A DNA stretch of 64,000 nucleotides, from positions 97,953,235 through 98,017,234 of the forward strand of contig OY829326.1 in assembly GCA_963691655.1 (NCBI GenBank), read 5' to 3'. Both the position numbers and the translations under genes were made by a program. Below are positions 22,381 through 33,892 of this stretch, piece by piece (position 1 is the first letter of the stretch; each line of letters starts with the position of its first letter). Source of the DNA: Toxonevra muliebris. Its lineage: Eukaryota; Arthropoda; Insecta; Diptera; Pallopteridae. The notes below the pieces were generated by a model. That model was given only the letters and a program-made list of their open reading frames with translations. It was not told the DNA's origin and did no database searches.

Positions 22381-22448
22381 AGTGATACCACAATGGGCCT
22401 CAAACAGGCCTAAATGAGTCGAAAGACAGTCAGTTAACCTAATCTAAC
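22381..22448 (+). mobile_element. Isolated SINE/LINE-type 3' module
   Basis: The stretch around CACAATGGGCC...AGGCCTAA...GTCG is related to the 3' module of the SINE at 43661-43963 (its last about 60 bases) and ends in AACCTAATCTAAC. No tRNA head precedes it, so it is probably a 5'-truncated insertion or the tail of a partner LINE. Confidence 0.55.
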
Positions 22449-25260
22449 GTAATCCACAACTGAGCTGGTCTGTGGATCAACGTAAATGCTTTAGTATTTA
22501 TTGCAAGATTAATATTTCAAATGTTAGGACAAAGTCGTATAAATTAAAAAAAAAAAAAAACAGTGGTTTACATTTTTTATTTATTTTTTTAATTTTTTAT
22601 TGACGAAGTTGAAAAAATCACTATCACATTACAGTGAAGAAATTCATCTGTGGCATGAAAACAAAATCAAAATTTGATGAAATCCCTAGGATTCAAAATT
22701 TCATTAAGAATAGCAATTTTCCGTTTAGAGTAGCGCTTTTTCGGTAGAGGATCTGAAAATATTAATATGTGTTTCATTGTATATGTATAACTAGTAAAAT
22801 ATGATATTCCTAGCGTTTGGAAAAAATATTTTCAATAAAAATTTAGATATTACGATTACGATTCTTTTTTTACCTTGATACAATTTTTACTGTCCATTGT
22901 CCGTGAACGTGTTAACGTCCGTGAACGCGTATATTATAAATACTCTATTGATATCGTATTTTAACCCTTGTACGGTCACACCAAGGTACTTACCTGAACG
23001 GGTAGGTTGGGTTTATTAGACCCGGGTTTAAAATGAAAAAAAAAATTTATAATTTTTTATTTCTTTAAATAATTTTTTGGATTCATATCCAATGAACAAA
23101 ACGTATGAAATTTTTAACATTAAGAGGAGAAGGGGGAGTAAATTTTAACCAACATGATGACGTCAAACCTTGCATTTTCCACTAAATTCCGCTAGCCTGC
23201 CAATTTATTGATACCCTCGCGTTGTTAACACTTTGAAAATCATTCAATTTTAAGATTAACAATTAAATTGAATTCAAGCAGCGTCATAGCTATGAAAATT
23301 TATTATAATCTTAAAGAATTTACCATGCAGCATGCATAGTGATTTTAGGCTAAGACTATGAGTACACAAGATTAAAAAAAAAAAAAAAAACAATAACAAC
23401 AAAAAAGAGTTAATATGGCTGCCGTTACGCTGCATAAGTTTTAAAGTTTTCTACTTATTTCTTTTTTTTTTTTTTTTATTCTTCAACGACTTTGCAGTTT
23501 TCATTGTACAAAATGCAAAAAGGTTTTTATTCCCAGACTTTTATACATAGTCCCTTATACCAAACCACAGCCCGCCTGCCTGCTTGCCCGCCTGCCAGCC
23601 GGTCGGTCGGTCACCCTATACCACCATAATAATAATAGCTAAAGAAGAAGGCTATTCCTATGTGCTTCTTTGTAGTTATTGTTATTTTGTTTTTGTTTTT
23701 TTTATATAAGAATAGCAGTGATCCTTGCCATGAACTTCACGTTCTTTTTGTGCTCTTGTTGTTGTGGTGATGCTGGCTGGTGCAATGCAGCGAACCTTTT
23801 CAAATTGAGTACTTTTAGCGGCGTATAGCAGAAAGGAAGTTTCTTCTTCTTTTTTTTACAGTTTCTTAGCCTTCAAATTTTATTTTAGTTGTTTTAGTAC
23901 TAGCAACTAAATAAAAACAACAACAACAAAATCAAAAAAAAAAAAGCCAAGATGTTATGTTGCTGCTGTTGCTTCGTTTTTTATTTTATTTTTATTATTA
24001 TTTTTTTTTTTTTGTCCACAGTTGTTGTTGTTCTTTGTTCATGTAGGTTGATGATGTTGATGGCGATGGCGATGGCGTTGGTGCTATTTCTGTTGCTCTT
24101 GCCAGTGCTCTGGTGATTTTCTTGATGATGGTTGTGTGCCCCCCAACTGATGTGAATTTCATTATTATTTTGCTTTTTTAGATTTAGGTTTTGGTTACTG
24201 TCGTAAGCTTTGAAATAGTAAATTCACATTGCGTTAAGCTTCAGTTTTTTTTTTGCGCATGGTTTAAAACTATGGCCGCCCTGTCTTGCTTTACCTGGCT
24301 CGGCACTTTTCTCCTTTCATGCGGTTTTTAAAGCCGTCAGTTCTTTTTTTTTGTTTTTGTTATTTTTTGTCTGAGGTAAGGTTATTTTTTTATGTTTTTT
24401 ATTACTAATATTATTATTATTTTAAAGCTGTCAATAGTACGTGTAAGATAATTTATACTTCATAAATAATAAGTGCCATTTCAGTAGAAAAGAAGAATAT
24501 GTATTTCAGTTTGTACATTGAATGCTTACGCTTGTCAATACATTTTTTAGTTTTTTTTTTTTTACTATATTTTATGGTGATGTCAACCATTTTTAGTTTT
24601 TATGTATTTTTTTTTTTTTTTAATTTTTTGTTTATTGATTTACTAAACTCAACAGTTGTGTGTTGTTTTAGTTTAGATGTTTTTCAAATTGTTTTTTCCT
24701 CGACCACCAACTCAAACACATAGACATTGACAGCTCATAAAAAATGTTGCGTATAGTAATTTCAAGTTGTCGATAATGTTCACTGACTAGTCACAAATAA
24801 TAATTACTCCAGAGTTATGATAATAATAGTTTATGCATACTTAGTTTGTTGTATTCATTTGTCTACAATGTTTGTAAATTCCGTTCCGAATTGACGTCAT
24901 TCACTTGATATATTGATCATTATTTTATCACTTTTTTTGGAATTAGTAAAAATTTTTACTGGCGTAATAAAGTTTAACGCCTACATTCAAAAAAATAAAA
25001 AATTTACTAAAGGCTAAGGAAAAGTATCTCAAATCTTTGGAAAATCGGCATTGACATTGATTCAAAAGCATGCAATCATTAAAATTCAGATAAAATTATT
25101 TAGAATAAATTTCTGCTTCGAAAATTTCATATTCAGAAACCTCAGGCCCAACTAATTAAAACTAATAGTGCTTACAAAAGCACAAAATTCCATAATTCTT
25201 ATAAACAAATCTTCTTCGGATTCTGTTTCCGGTTGAACAAATATATCACCTGATTCGAAC
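22449..25260. other. Non-coding: AT-rich then trinucleotide-rich, no gene seen
   Basis: 22450-23400 is AT-rich with a short direct repeat GTCCGTGAACG (about 22909-22940). 23400-24750 has long T runs, CTGCC repeats near 23575-23610 and GATGGCGATGG repeats near 24060. 24750-25260 is AT-rich. No host or transposon protein recognised. Confidence 0.45.
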
Positions 25261-25540
25261 ATTCACCCAGCAAATACACAAACCACAAAATGTAAAAATT
25301 TCCATATTAACTTAACAGAAAAAATGTTAGGCAAACAATGCAATGTTAAGCAGAGCATAGAATATTCTTTCGGATCCTAATTACCATTTGGAGAACTGAC
25401 TGTGAGCATCAGACATACCATTCGATAGGTACTGAACTGCTGTTTTATCGTGCATACACAAATTTCAAATATTTATTTCAGATAATTTTTAAATAATTTC
25501 TAAAAAATAGCATTTTCATTTTCATTTCATATAGCGAGTT

Positions 25541-25702
25541 GGAGGAACCTGGTGGTCATATGGAGCACTTATACATATGTGCCAGACATGCCATGGGTAT
25601 CAATGGATAGGTATTGAGGAGTAGATGAATCCTGCATTTCCCAAATATCTAACATTAATTTTTACATTTTGTGGTTTGTGCATTTGCTAATATAGCCACG
25701 CG
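25541..25702 (+). repeat. Direct repeat unit 1 (about 162 bp)
   Basis: It begins GGAGGAACCTGGTGGTCATA and ends ATAGCCACGCG. It is repeated at 25768-25928 with few differences, the period being 227 bp. A poorer third relative is visible at about 25390-25440, and an inverted piece of the unit (AAACCACAAAATGTAAAAATT) lies at 25280-25300. Confidence 0.8.
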
Positions 25703-25767
25703 TTAACATTAATTTCGGTCTACTAGTAATGATTGATTTAAAATTTGCATTTTGGGTTCAAATGGGT

Positions 25768-25928
25768 GGAGGAACTGGTGGTCATATGGAGCACTTGTAC
25801 ATATGTGCCAGACATGACATGGGCATCAATGGATAGGTATTGAAGAGTAGACCAATCCTGAATTTCTCAAATATCTAACATTAATTTTTACATTTTGTGG
25901 TTTGTGTGTTTGCTAAGATAGCCACGCG
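25768..25928 (+). repeat. Direct repeat unit 2 (about 161 bp)
   Basis: Second copy of the unit at 25541-25702. Its final ATAGCCACGCG abuts the LINE relic, and at this junction 25915-25938 forms a perfect 24-bp palindrome. Confidence 0.8.
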
Positions 25929-26400
25929 TGGCTATCTTCACACCGTTGATTTTATTCGTAACGAACGAATCCCAGCGAAATGGGATCCAACGTAAATTTC
26001 TTAACGCAAACAAGAGAAACTGTTTTTGAACTGACTCAAGTCTGTCTTTATAGCAATTATATTGAGGACTCCAAACTGTTGAACCATACTCCAAAATAGG
26101 TCTTACCAGTGCCGTAAAAAGTGTTTTTGTTATATACGGATCACTAAATTCAATAGCCCATCTTTTAACGAATGCAAAAATTCCCTTTGCTTTATTAACA
26201 CACATATTGATATGCAGATTAAAACGCAATTTAGGATCCATAACTATACCCAAATCAGTAAAAGTGTTCACTACCTCCAGGGTATAATCATTTATAAAGT
26301 AATGTGAAGGAATTGGCTGACGTCTCGAAAAGACCATAGACTTATTGAATTTGAATTTTTCAATTATTAGTTTTCGAAATTTGATGGACACATAAAACAA
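25929..26400 (-). pseudogene. LINE reverse transcriptase C-terminal relic
   Basis: A long minus-strand open frame encodes about 150 residues of the thumb and downstream part of a non-LTR reverse transcriptase. KSMVFSRRQPIP is followed by a TDLGIVMDPKLRFNLHI motif, and then by RPILEYGSTVWSPQYNCYKDRLESVQKQF, given here as its two diagnostic parts RPILEYGSTVWSPQ and RLESVQKQFLLFALR. Such sequences are common C-terminal signatures of jockey-superfamily LINEs. The catalytic FADD region upstream and all of ORF1 are missing. The frame is surprisingly intact, suggesting a more recent loss than in the other relics. Its 3' side ends at the direct repeats. Confidence 0.85.
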
Positions 26401-26572
26401 AAAGAATAATTTTTACAACAAAAACAAACGAAGTTAAATGATAGGGAGAAAACCGGTGCAGTATTAAAGGGTCATCTTATGTAACGCTTTTTCACGAATT
26501 TTTTTTTACCTTTTTCACGTCAAAATGTACAATTGAATCGACTATTGATACCTTGGACGACATCCGTCTTAA

Positions 26573-27032
26573 CCCATCAAAGGGCGGCCGCGGCAAATTA
26601 GCCGCAAATTGTTTAATTTGTGTTTTTAAAATACTAATCATAGTAGCCGACTGCTGCCACTCAAGTGTCTTTGTAAGTTTTCAGATGCAGCGTAGTTTAC
26701 CGTTAGTCGTTTGTTTCTGCATTACATAGTTTAGCTGCTATTTGTGTTTTGCTGCTAAATTGCCGCGGCGCGCCCTCTCGTGTAAAAAAAAAAAATTCAA
26801 GTATAGCTCGCAAAAATTTTTTTAAAGTTAAAACGATGTCGAATAAAAATTTAAAAATAAATGCTTAAAATATATTTCAATATCATTAGAAAGCAATCAC
26901 TTGTTTTATTTTAATGATTTTTTTTTGCTAAAAATAAGAAAAATTGCAGTCGAAACCATGAAATTCCCCTTGCGGCTAAATTGCTGCAGCGCACCCTTTC
27001 GTGTAACTTCTCAGAGCGCGCCCTCCGAAGGG
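26573..27032. mobile_element. GC-ended piggyBac-type MITE with TTAA duplication
   Basis: TTAA flanks both sides (26569-26572 and 27033-27036). The ends are CCCATCAAAGGGCG and, inverted, CCCTTCGGAGGGCG. The motif TAAATTG(C)CGC/GCAGCGC followed by CCCT.TCGTGTAA occurs twice inside (about 26757-26783 and 26977-27005). Termini are GC-rich while the core is AT-rich. There is no coding frame. Confidence 0.75.
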
Positions 27033-27036
27033 TTAA

Positions 27037-27780
27037 ACAAAAAGTTCAAAAGTTCAAGTATGCATGACTGATGTACCAGCGCTGATCAAGTTCTACATCT
27101 GCAACTTTTGATCGATTGTGAATTTCAAAAAATTTGTTTACTCGTCTACTTTTTTTTAGACCCATTACTTAAGATGGCTCCCTTAAAATCAAAGACCAAT
27201 GTATCTTAATTTTAAAGCAGTGTCGGGCAAACCAATACATAAACATGTATGCTTGGGTGTGTATATGAGAGGGAGACAGCGTTCTGCTGTTATTTACACT
27301 GTAAATGTAATGCTATCTTGCTTTTTCTCATGGAAAGTATAATTAGAAGTAGTTTTGTGATAGCAAAAAAATAATAGTAACTGTGGGACATCATGTTGTC
27401 AAAGTTACTAATTACAAATTATGCACCTTCATTTAAAAAGTTTTGTAGGAGCCTTATTTTGTCTGCCACAGAGTAGCGCTACCACTGAAATTGTTTTTTT
27501 CCGCAAACTAAGCACATAAAACCAAATAAATTTTGATAATTTGTCGTTTTCTTATTACACTTCAAAAAACACTTCACTTTTTTTGAAAGTCACTTCCAAA
27601 CACTTCAATTTTTTAAAAATTTCACTTTACAAAAAAATTTCAAAACGACAGCCCTGCCGATCACAACCTAATAAAAAACAACAACGAAGATTTACAATTG
27701 AAAGCATAGTGTATAATTTTCTCTTTCTTTTGGCTCAATAACAAATATCAACTATTTCAATATAAATTATGCATGAGTTC
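27037..27780. other. AT-rich spacer, no gene seen
   Basis: No recognisable gene or repeat family. Confidence 0.35.
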
Positions 27781-27800
27781 GCTCTTGCCTGTCTTTTATT

Positions 27801-27823
27801 CTCTCTCTCTCTCTCTCTCTCTC
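27801..27823. repeat. (CT)n / GAGA tract
   Basis: About eleven uninterrupted CT units. In flies such tracts can bind GAGA factor, but binding cannot be inferred here. Confidence 0.9.
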
Positions 27824-29098
27824 AGATCCGTGATTATTATATTTTTCTCAGCTCCTTAATTTTGTTAACTCAATTTAACCAATGAACATTTTTATTCTTA
27901 CTATTTGTTAATTTAAAATATTGACAAATTTTTAAAGTTGTTCCTTTATTTTTGGAACGCTTAACGTTAGTGATAATGACCTTTTTACACCTCACACACA
28001 ACAAAAATGCATTTTAACAAAACGAAACGAAATGAATTGAAGTAAAACGAGCAATAAGCAAAAAATTAAAAAAAAAGGAGAATAATGAAACTAAAAACGA
28101 ACGCGCACAGATGACCGCAACGAAATGCAATTCGTTACGAATACTCGACAATAAAAAGCCGTCGCTGCATTGAACAGCACTGCACCAGTAATAGCACCAA
28201 TTCCCAGTCAGCGGTATACCACAGCGTGCATTCAAATGAAAGTGGTGGTGGCAATTCTCATCAAAGCCGATACAATAAAAGAAAAATTCACTTTCCCCTC
28301 CCCTCTCCCATAAAAAAAAATATATACCATTTATATATCCAAGTTAAACGAACCGATCAAGCGCATAAGAAAACTTATAAAGAAAAACAAAAAAAAGCAA
28401 AAAACAGAAAACGATCAACGACTCAACAATGCTCATTTTAGTGATCATAATCATGATCCTGTTGATTCTCATATTGATGTAGAGAAGAGCGCGCATGTGC
28501 GCGATCGCGTCGCCGTGCCGCATTATCATAATGATGCGTGTAATGTTGCGCTTCTTTACACACACATGCACAGAAACTCGCACTCACAATCGGAAAGAAT
28601 GAACAACGAACACCTTCGTTATGTCTGTCCAGCGGCCGTCGCTTTGTCTCACAGTTTGTAAATATGTAAAAAATAGCTGGCAAATGGTCATTTGTATGTG
28701 AAACGTTCTTAGGTTGATCACATTCACATATGTTCAAGTAATTTTTGGTATTATGCAAGAAGATTGCTGCCTTAAAATTTATAGCTACCGCCAACTGTTG
28801 TTGTTGTTGTTGCCACCGCTGCTGCTGCTGTTTTTTTTTTCCTCTGCTACAGCGCTCATAACAATTTGTTATTCATTTTTATTGAACGATTATTAATTTT
28901 ATTGTGCACATTATAATCTCAACATTTAATACCTATTTATAACAGAGCAGCAAGCGAGCAAACAGCAACACAGAAAAAAAGAAGATTTTGTCTTCCCCAT
29001 GCGGTGGCAATAGCAGTGGCGTCGGCGGCTTCTTCTTTTCTTCACTCGACAACTTTCATCTTTCTTTTATTTGAGTTTCTTAATAGAATTCGGAAGAC

Positions 29099-29136
29099 AG
29101 CACACATACACACACACAAACACACACACACACACA
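29099..29136. repeat. (CA)n microsatellite
   Basis: CA repeat with a few A interruptions. Confidence 0.9.
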
Positions 29137-29760
29137 AAACAACTTGCGACATTTTGACAGCAGCCGCTATATTTTCTACAACGACAACAGCAGTCGACGC
29201 CAATAGCACCAGCAACTACCAGCAACATTTGGCGCACGAGTTATCAACGCTTTTTTGTTGTTGTTGTTGTAGTTTTTGTTGCTGTTGATCAACAAGTTGT
29301 AAAAATATCAAATTACTTTATGTTATTCATAATTATAGCGTTGATTTGCCTTTTGAATAACAGCAGCAAACACACAAAAGAGAAAAGTGTTGAGTTGAGA
29401 GTTGTTGTTGTTATGTGTATGTATAACGTTTTGGTTTTTCTTTAGCTTGAACTTTAAGGTGTAGTTAAAATTGTTAACATTTCAAATTGAAAATAAATAA
29501 ATCTCCAAAACAATAAAATTTACCAACGGGACCTGGTAAACTGTGCACTGTTGGTCAATTGCACAAAATTCCACTAACAAATAACAACAACAACACCCTA
29601 AATATCGTCAGTTACACAGCAGCTCCTACTAAATGTCAAATGCATAAAAAAAAACCAAAAAGCTTAAGAATTCTATAAAAAAAAAAATTGCCTTAAAAAT
29701 GCTAAAGGCAAGAGGTCTTAAAAAATTATCGCACTCACACATAAATTTACTGTAGTTATT

Positions 29761-31918
29761 GTTGTTGTTGCTGCTGGCTTTGCTTGCTTATTGCTGTTGC
29801 TATTGTTGTTGATGTTAAACCGCCACAACATTAACAACATTTTTAACACATACTCAAAAAAAAAAAAAAAAAAAAATTCGTTATTAATTAATCAAAATCA
29901 CATTTTTATGCCCCTTTTTTTCAACTTCGTCTTTATTGTGTCTCTACTGCGTTTTTTTTTTGCTTTTCTTTCACACTTTGTTTAAATTCCTACACTTTTT
30001 CACGTACGCAATCATCCTATGCTTTATTTTGTATTGTGGTGTTGTTGTTGTATATTTAAGCGCCATTATGGGGGGGCCAGCAAAAGTATTATGAGGTCTA
30101 GTGATTTTTTGCTTTTAAGCCTTTTTAAGAAGCCGCTAAAAAGAAAAAAGCCCAAAACAAAAATTGTTAAGCAATTCGTTTTTTTTTTTCTATGACTTTT
30201 AAATGTTTTTTTTTTTTTTTTTTTTGTATTTTATGACGAAGAATTAAGGTTAATTTTGCATTTGAGTGAATATAAAGTTTATTTTTCATGATTGTTAGTA
30301 AGAGGCTAACATTTTCAAAGCAGCTGTGTGATAAAAAATGTCAACAAGTTGTAAATTTAATATTTTATCGACTTATAAATAAGATTTGTTGTGAGATTTC
30401 GAGGTTTTCAAACCAAATATTTAAGTAAAACGAATGTTTTAGGTTGACAGTCTAAGGACACATGCACAGGGCATGAATATTGATTTAGTATCTTAGATAA
30501 TAATAAGGTTCACTAGTTTTCCATATATACATAAATAGTGAACTAATAGTTTATTTAGTATTGGGAGAGAATTTTCCAGATGGAGGTCTTTGCCATTATC
30601 ATCGCCATTAGTTCCATTTAACATCTTGCAAGGCATAGAGCAGAGGTTATCAACTGTGCTCATTCTACGCCTCCCTTTTCGAATTCGTGGCAAACCCGCG
30701 TCTCCCTACTTTGATTTTCACACAACAGTTTTCTATGCTGGTTTACTATTTTTTAAATTAAATCATACCAACCTTGATGAAATTCTAGTTTTTCCGTAGT
30801 TTGGATGAGGCTTTGGTTAGTTTGTGTCAAAGATAAACTAGGCTAGTAAGTTTGTTAGTAGTTGAATTGTTCCTCTTGAGGAAAATTAGGATGGTGAAGT
30901 TTTAGTTGGAAATTCGCTAGCTCAAACTAACCAAATAATTAATAAATAGAATTAACCAAAGGCAAAAAAAAAATCCTGGAAAAATTTATTATTATCGATG
31001 CGAATTCGGACCATTTTCAAATGATGTCATAACAGCTGATTTTCATTTCTTTCTGCCACCTATAAGAGATTTTTAGTTGAGAATTCTACCAGTTCAATTA
31101 ACTATTAAGTTAAATGTAAATGTTAGAATAAAAGTATATATAGAAATAAAGATATATACAAAATAATATCAAACATTTCTGAATTTGAATGTTCGAAAAA
31201 TTTTTTCAGTAGACCACTAGTCCAGCGGATGCAGGCAAGTCTCGTTTTGGTATTTATGTAATTTGGTATCTTCGAAACCGAATTTTGAATGTAGCGTGCT
31301 AGATAACACACAAGTGGGAAATAGCGGATCCAAGTGGGGCTTTGTGGTGAGCGATGAAAATCTCATTCATTTTTAGCATATGCCATGAATCAAAAATAAT
31401 TTTTATAAGGGGAAAAAATTTAAAATCCCTCTTCAGGAAATGTCTGAATCCTATAGTGAAGATAAGTTTATATGATTTTAAAGAAGACAGTTTATCTCAT
31501 TGGCTGAGAGGGCAGTTTTATTAATCAATTAATTAATATTTCCAGAACAAGGTTTAACGTTATAAAGAATCCAGCTGGCGGATGGTTCAATTCCACAGGT
31601 TGTAAATTATAAAGTTCTTTAGATATGAAAATACATATCCTTTCATTCACGTGTTCTAAACATTTTAGAGATGTAAATTGTGAAATAAAATCATTATCAT
31701 GAACGGTAACTTCCCCTCAACCACCAGTTTTCATTAGCTTTGTGAACCCGGAAACTAACTTTGACGTTTGGATGAAACAACGAATGAGTAAAGCTCATAA
31801 GGGAAGATTGTTCAGAATAAATGCTTGCAAAGGTCTCGCACTGTTGATGCACAGTCTGTGGCGCTTCTAGGATTTGGATTTTGGGAGGGCTGATTTTACT
31901 AAATTAAAGGATAAATAC
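29761..31918. other. AT-rich spacer with possible hAT ends
   Basis: No gene recognised. CAGAGGTTATCAACTGTG at about 30640-30657 resembles the start of hAT-type elements, but no matching right end was found. TAGCGGATCCAAG lies at 31322-31334. Confidence 0.35.
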
Positions 31919-32930
31919 CAGACTCAATATAGACTAAAACCCAGACCTAGACAAAAACTTAGTGAAAAAATTTTATCAATGCTCACTCAAAATGTACAGA
32001 CCAAAAATTAAAAGATAACTGGAATAAAACTAAGACCAAAATTTAGACTAAAATCAGATAGAAAATTCAGGCGAAATTTTCGACAAAATCTCAAACTAAC
32101 TTTCAAACACTTTTTTTCAGATCGACGTTCAAACCGTGAAATGGACCAAATCCAGATCCAAAATCTTTATTAAAAAAAAAAAACAATATTCAGACCACGA
32201 ATCGGACCAAAACTCCTACAAAAATCGATTAAAATTAGGCCAAATTTAAACTAAAACTCAGACTAAAAACACAAAATTCAGACCGAATCCAAACCAAAAT
32301 CAATTCCAAATTCAGACCAAAAATCAAGCCAAAATAAAAAAAAAATCGAAACCACAACTCAGACTAATAAATAGACAAGACTGCCAAATACCGAACTAAA
32401 GTAAACCATAACTCAGACCAAAAACCAGTGGAAATATCTGATAAATATTCACAACAAAAAATTTCAACTCAAATACAAACCAAAAGTAAACAAAACTTTA
32501 GACCGAATTCAGACAACAAATTAAATAAAAATTTGACCCTAAATTCCAGCCGAAACAGACAGACTAAATTTTAAAATAAAATTTAGGTCGGTTTCGGACC
32601 GAAATTCAGACTGAAATTCGTATCAAAATCAAGCCAATTCGGACCAAATATCGACCACAACTCAAATTAAAAGCTAGATTAAAATTGACGCTAAAAGGAC
32701 GCCAAATACAAATTAAAAGCTAACCAAAATTTAGACCAGAAATTAGATCAAATGCTGAGTAAACGGTTGGTCTGAGCAAAATTTTGCCCACAATTTAGAC
32801 TAAGAGTTACACTTAAATTCATACCAGATGGATCTTAAATACAGACTGTAAACAAATCAAAATTTAGACACGGATTAAAACTCAAACCGAATTCCAACTA
32901 AAATTCAGACCTAAAATCAAAACCAAATTC
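31919..32930. repeat. Degenerate minisatellite, CAGACCAAAATT-type
   Basis: About 1 kb consists of short degenerate repeats built from AAACTCAGAC and CAAAATTCAGAC variants, roughly 12-13 bases per unit with frequent indels. One strand is strikingly A+C rich and nearly free of G/T runs. It is flanked by G-rich sequence (31880-31895 and 33030-33050). No coding role can be inferred. Confidence 0.85.
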
Positions 32931-33410
32931 TGGCATACAATCATATGGCATACAGTCTTCTCAAAAATCGCTGTTTACTACAAATATACTGCTCTTCGTA
33001 AATATTTGGTAATCAAGATTGTCGGCTTGAGGGGAGGCAGGGGGGGAGCTTCAACCTCCATAGCTCTCCCCCTGTACTCACCACTGTACGCCGTAGGTTA
33101 GAAGCACCTTTAAATGATATATTCATGCACTCTCTCAATTCATAAGGAAAATAGTAGCTTTGTCTGTCCTGAAACAGTTCCCGTAAAACCTAAAGTTATT
33201 CCCGTGGCCATATTCTAGAAAATTAATTTTTAATAATTTCTTTTGAAAACGGATTCTTTGTATTGGCAAGCTTGTTAAAATGTCTGTCAAGAAAGTAAAA
33301 TTAAACACTCCAATATAAATTTAAACCCAAGGCAAGTTTGGGGAAGTAACATACAAGAAATCTTCATGCTAGACAACCGCAGACGTTTTGATAATAAATG
33401 GATCAGGTTA
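32931..33410. other. Spacer, no gene seen
   Basis: GC-richer G/C tracts at 33030-33080 resemble the inner ends of hAT-like elements; the rest is AT-rich. Confidence 0.35.
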
Positions 33411-33412
33411 TA

Positions 33413-33892
33413 CACTGCTGGACAAAATAATAAGAGTGGCCATACAATTTTACGAATGCCTGCTTTGAAATTCCTTGAGTTATCAAAGAGGATTTTGTAG
33501 CAAAATATCTAAGAAATCGGGCACAACACATCAGCCTAGATACAAACGTCGAATCTTAATCTCTTTAATGCGGCGAAGGATGCAGGCGGTTTTGAAAAAT
33601 TAAGGGGGCTTTACTAGTTACTGGTATTTAATAGTATGTTCACAAGACCCTCTAAGGGCTGTTGTGCCAATTCCCCAACCTATTGGATCCATTAGCGAAT
33701 TTGATTGCATTTTTCTCTGACTGTATTACTTCAATTCTACCAGACTAACTAGAGAGCATAAAATAATACTGTAAATTAAAAAGAATTTTTTTTTTTGTTT
33801 TCAAAAAATACGCAAATTAACCCGAAACCCCCTTCATGAATTCCCTTCTGCTATACTCGTATTGCACTTTGTAATAGGCTGATGTGTTTGCC
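33413..33892. mobile_element. Possible Tc1-type element remnant
   Basis: It starts with TA-CACTGCTGGACAAAATAA, typical of Tc1-like terminal repeats. An inner motif ACACATCAGCCTA at about 33526 recurs inverted near 33877-33889 (TAGGCTGATGTGT). A matching right terminus was not found, so the boundary is uncertain. Confidence 0.4.

Larger units (their letters stand above)
27781..29760. other. Microsatellite- and trinucleotide-rich island
   Basis: Contains (CT)n at 27801-27823 (a GAGA-type tract), a CpG-rich patch at 28480-28530, GTT/CTG runs at 28797-28830 and a CA microsatellite at 29099-29136. Frames here translate to simple repeats and I recognise no exon. The texture is that of fly intronic or regulatory DNA. 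Confidence 0.4.

Noticed and set aside
22970..23010. TTAACCCTTGTACGGTCAC as a possible TTAA element end
   Set aside because: No complementary end found in the following kilobases.
30640..30660. CAGAGGTTATCAACTGTG as a hAT terminus
   Set aside because: No matching right end or 8-bp duplication could be found.
31919..32930. CRISPR-like or coding interpretation of the CAGACC repeats
   Set aside because: Units vary in length and sequence, there are no unique spacers, and the window is eukaryotic.
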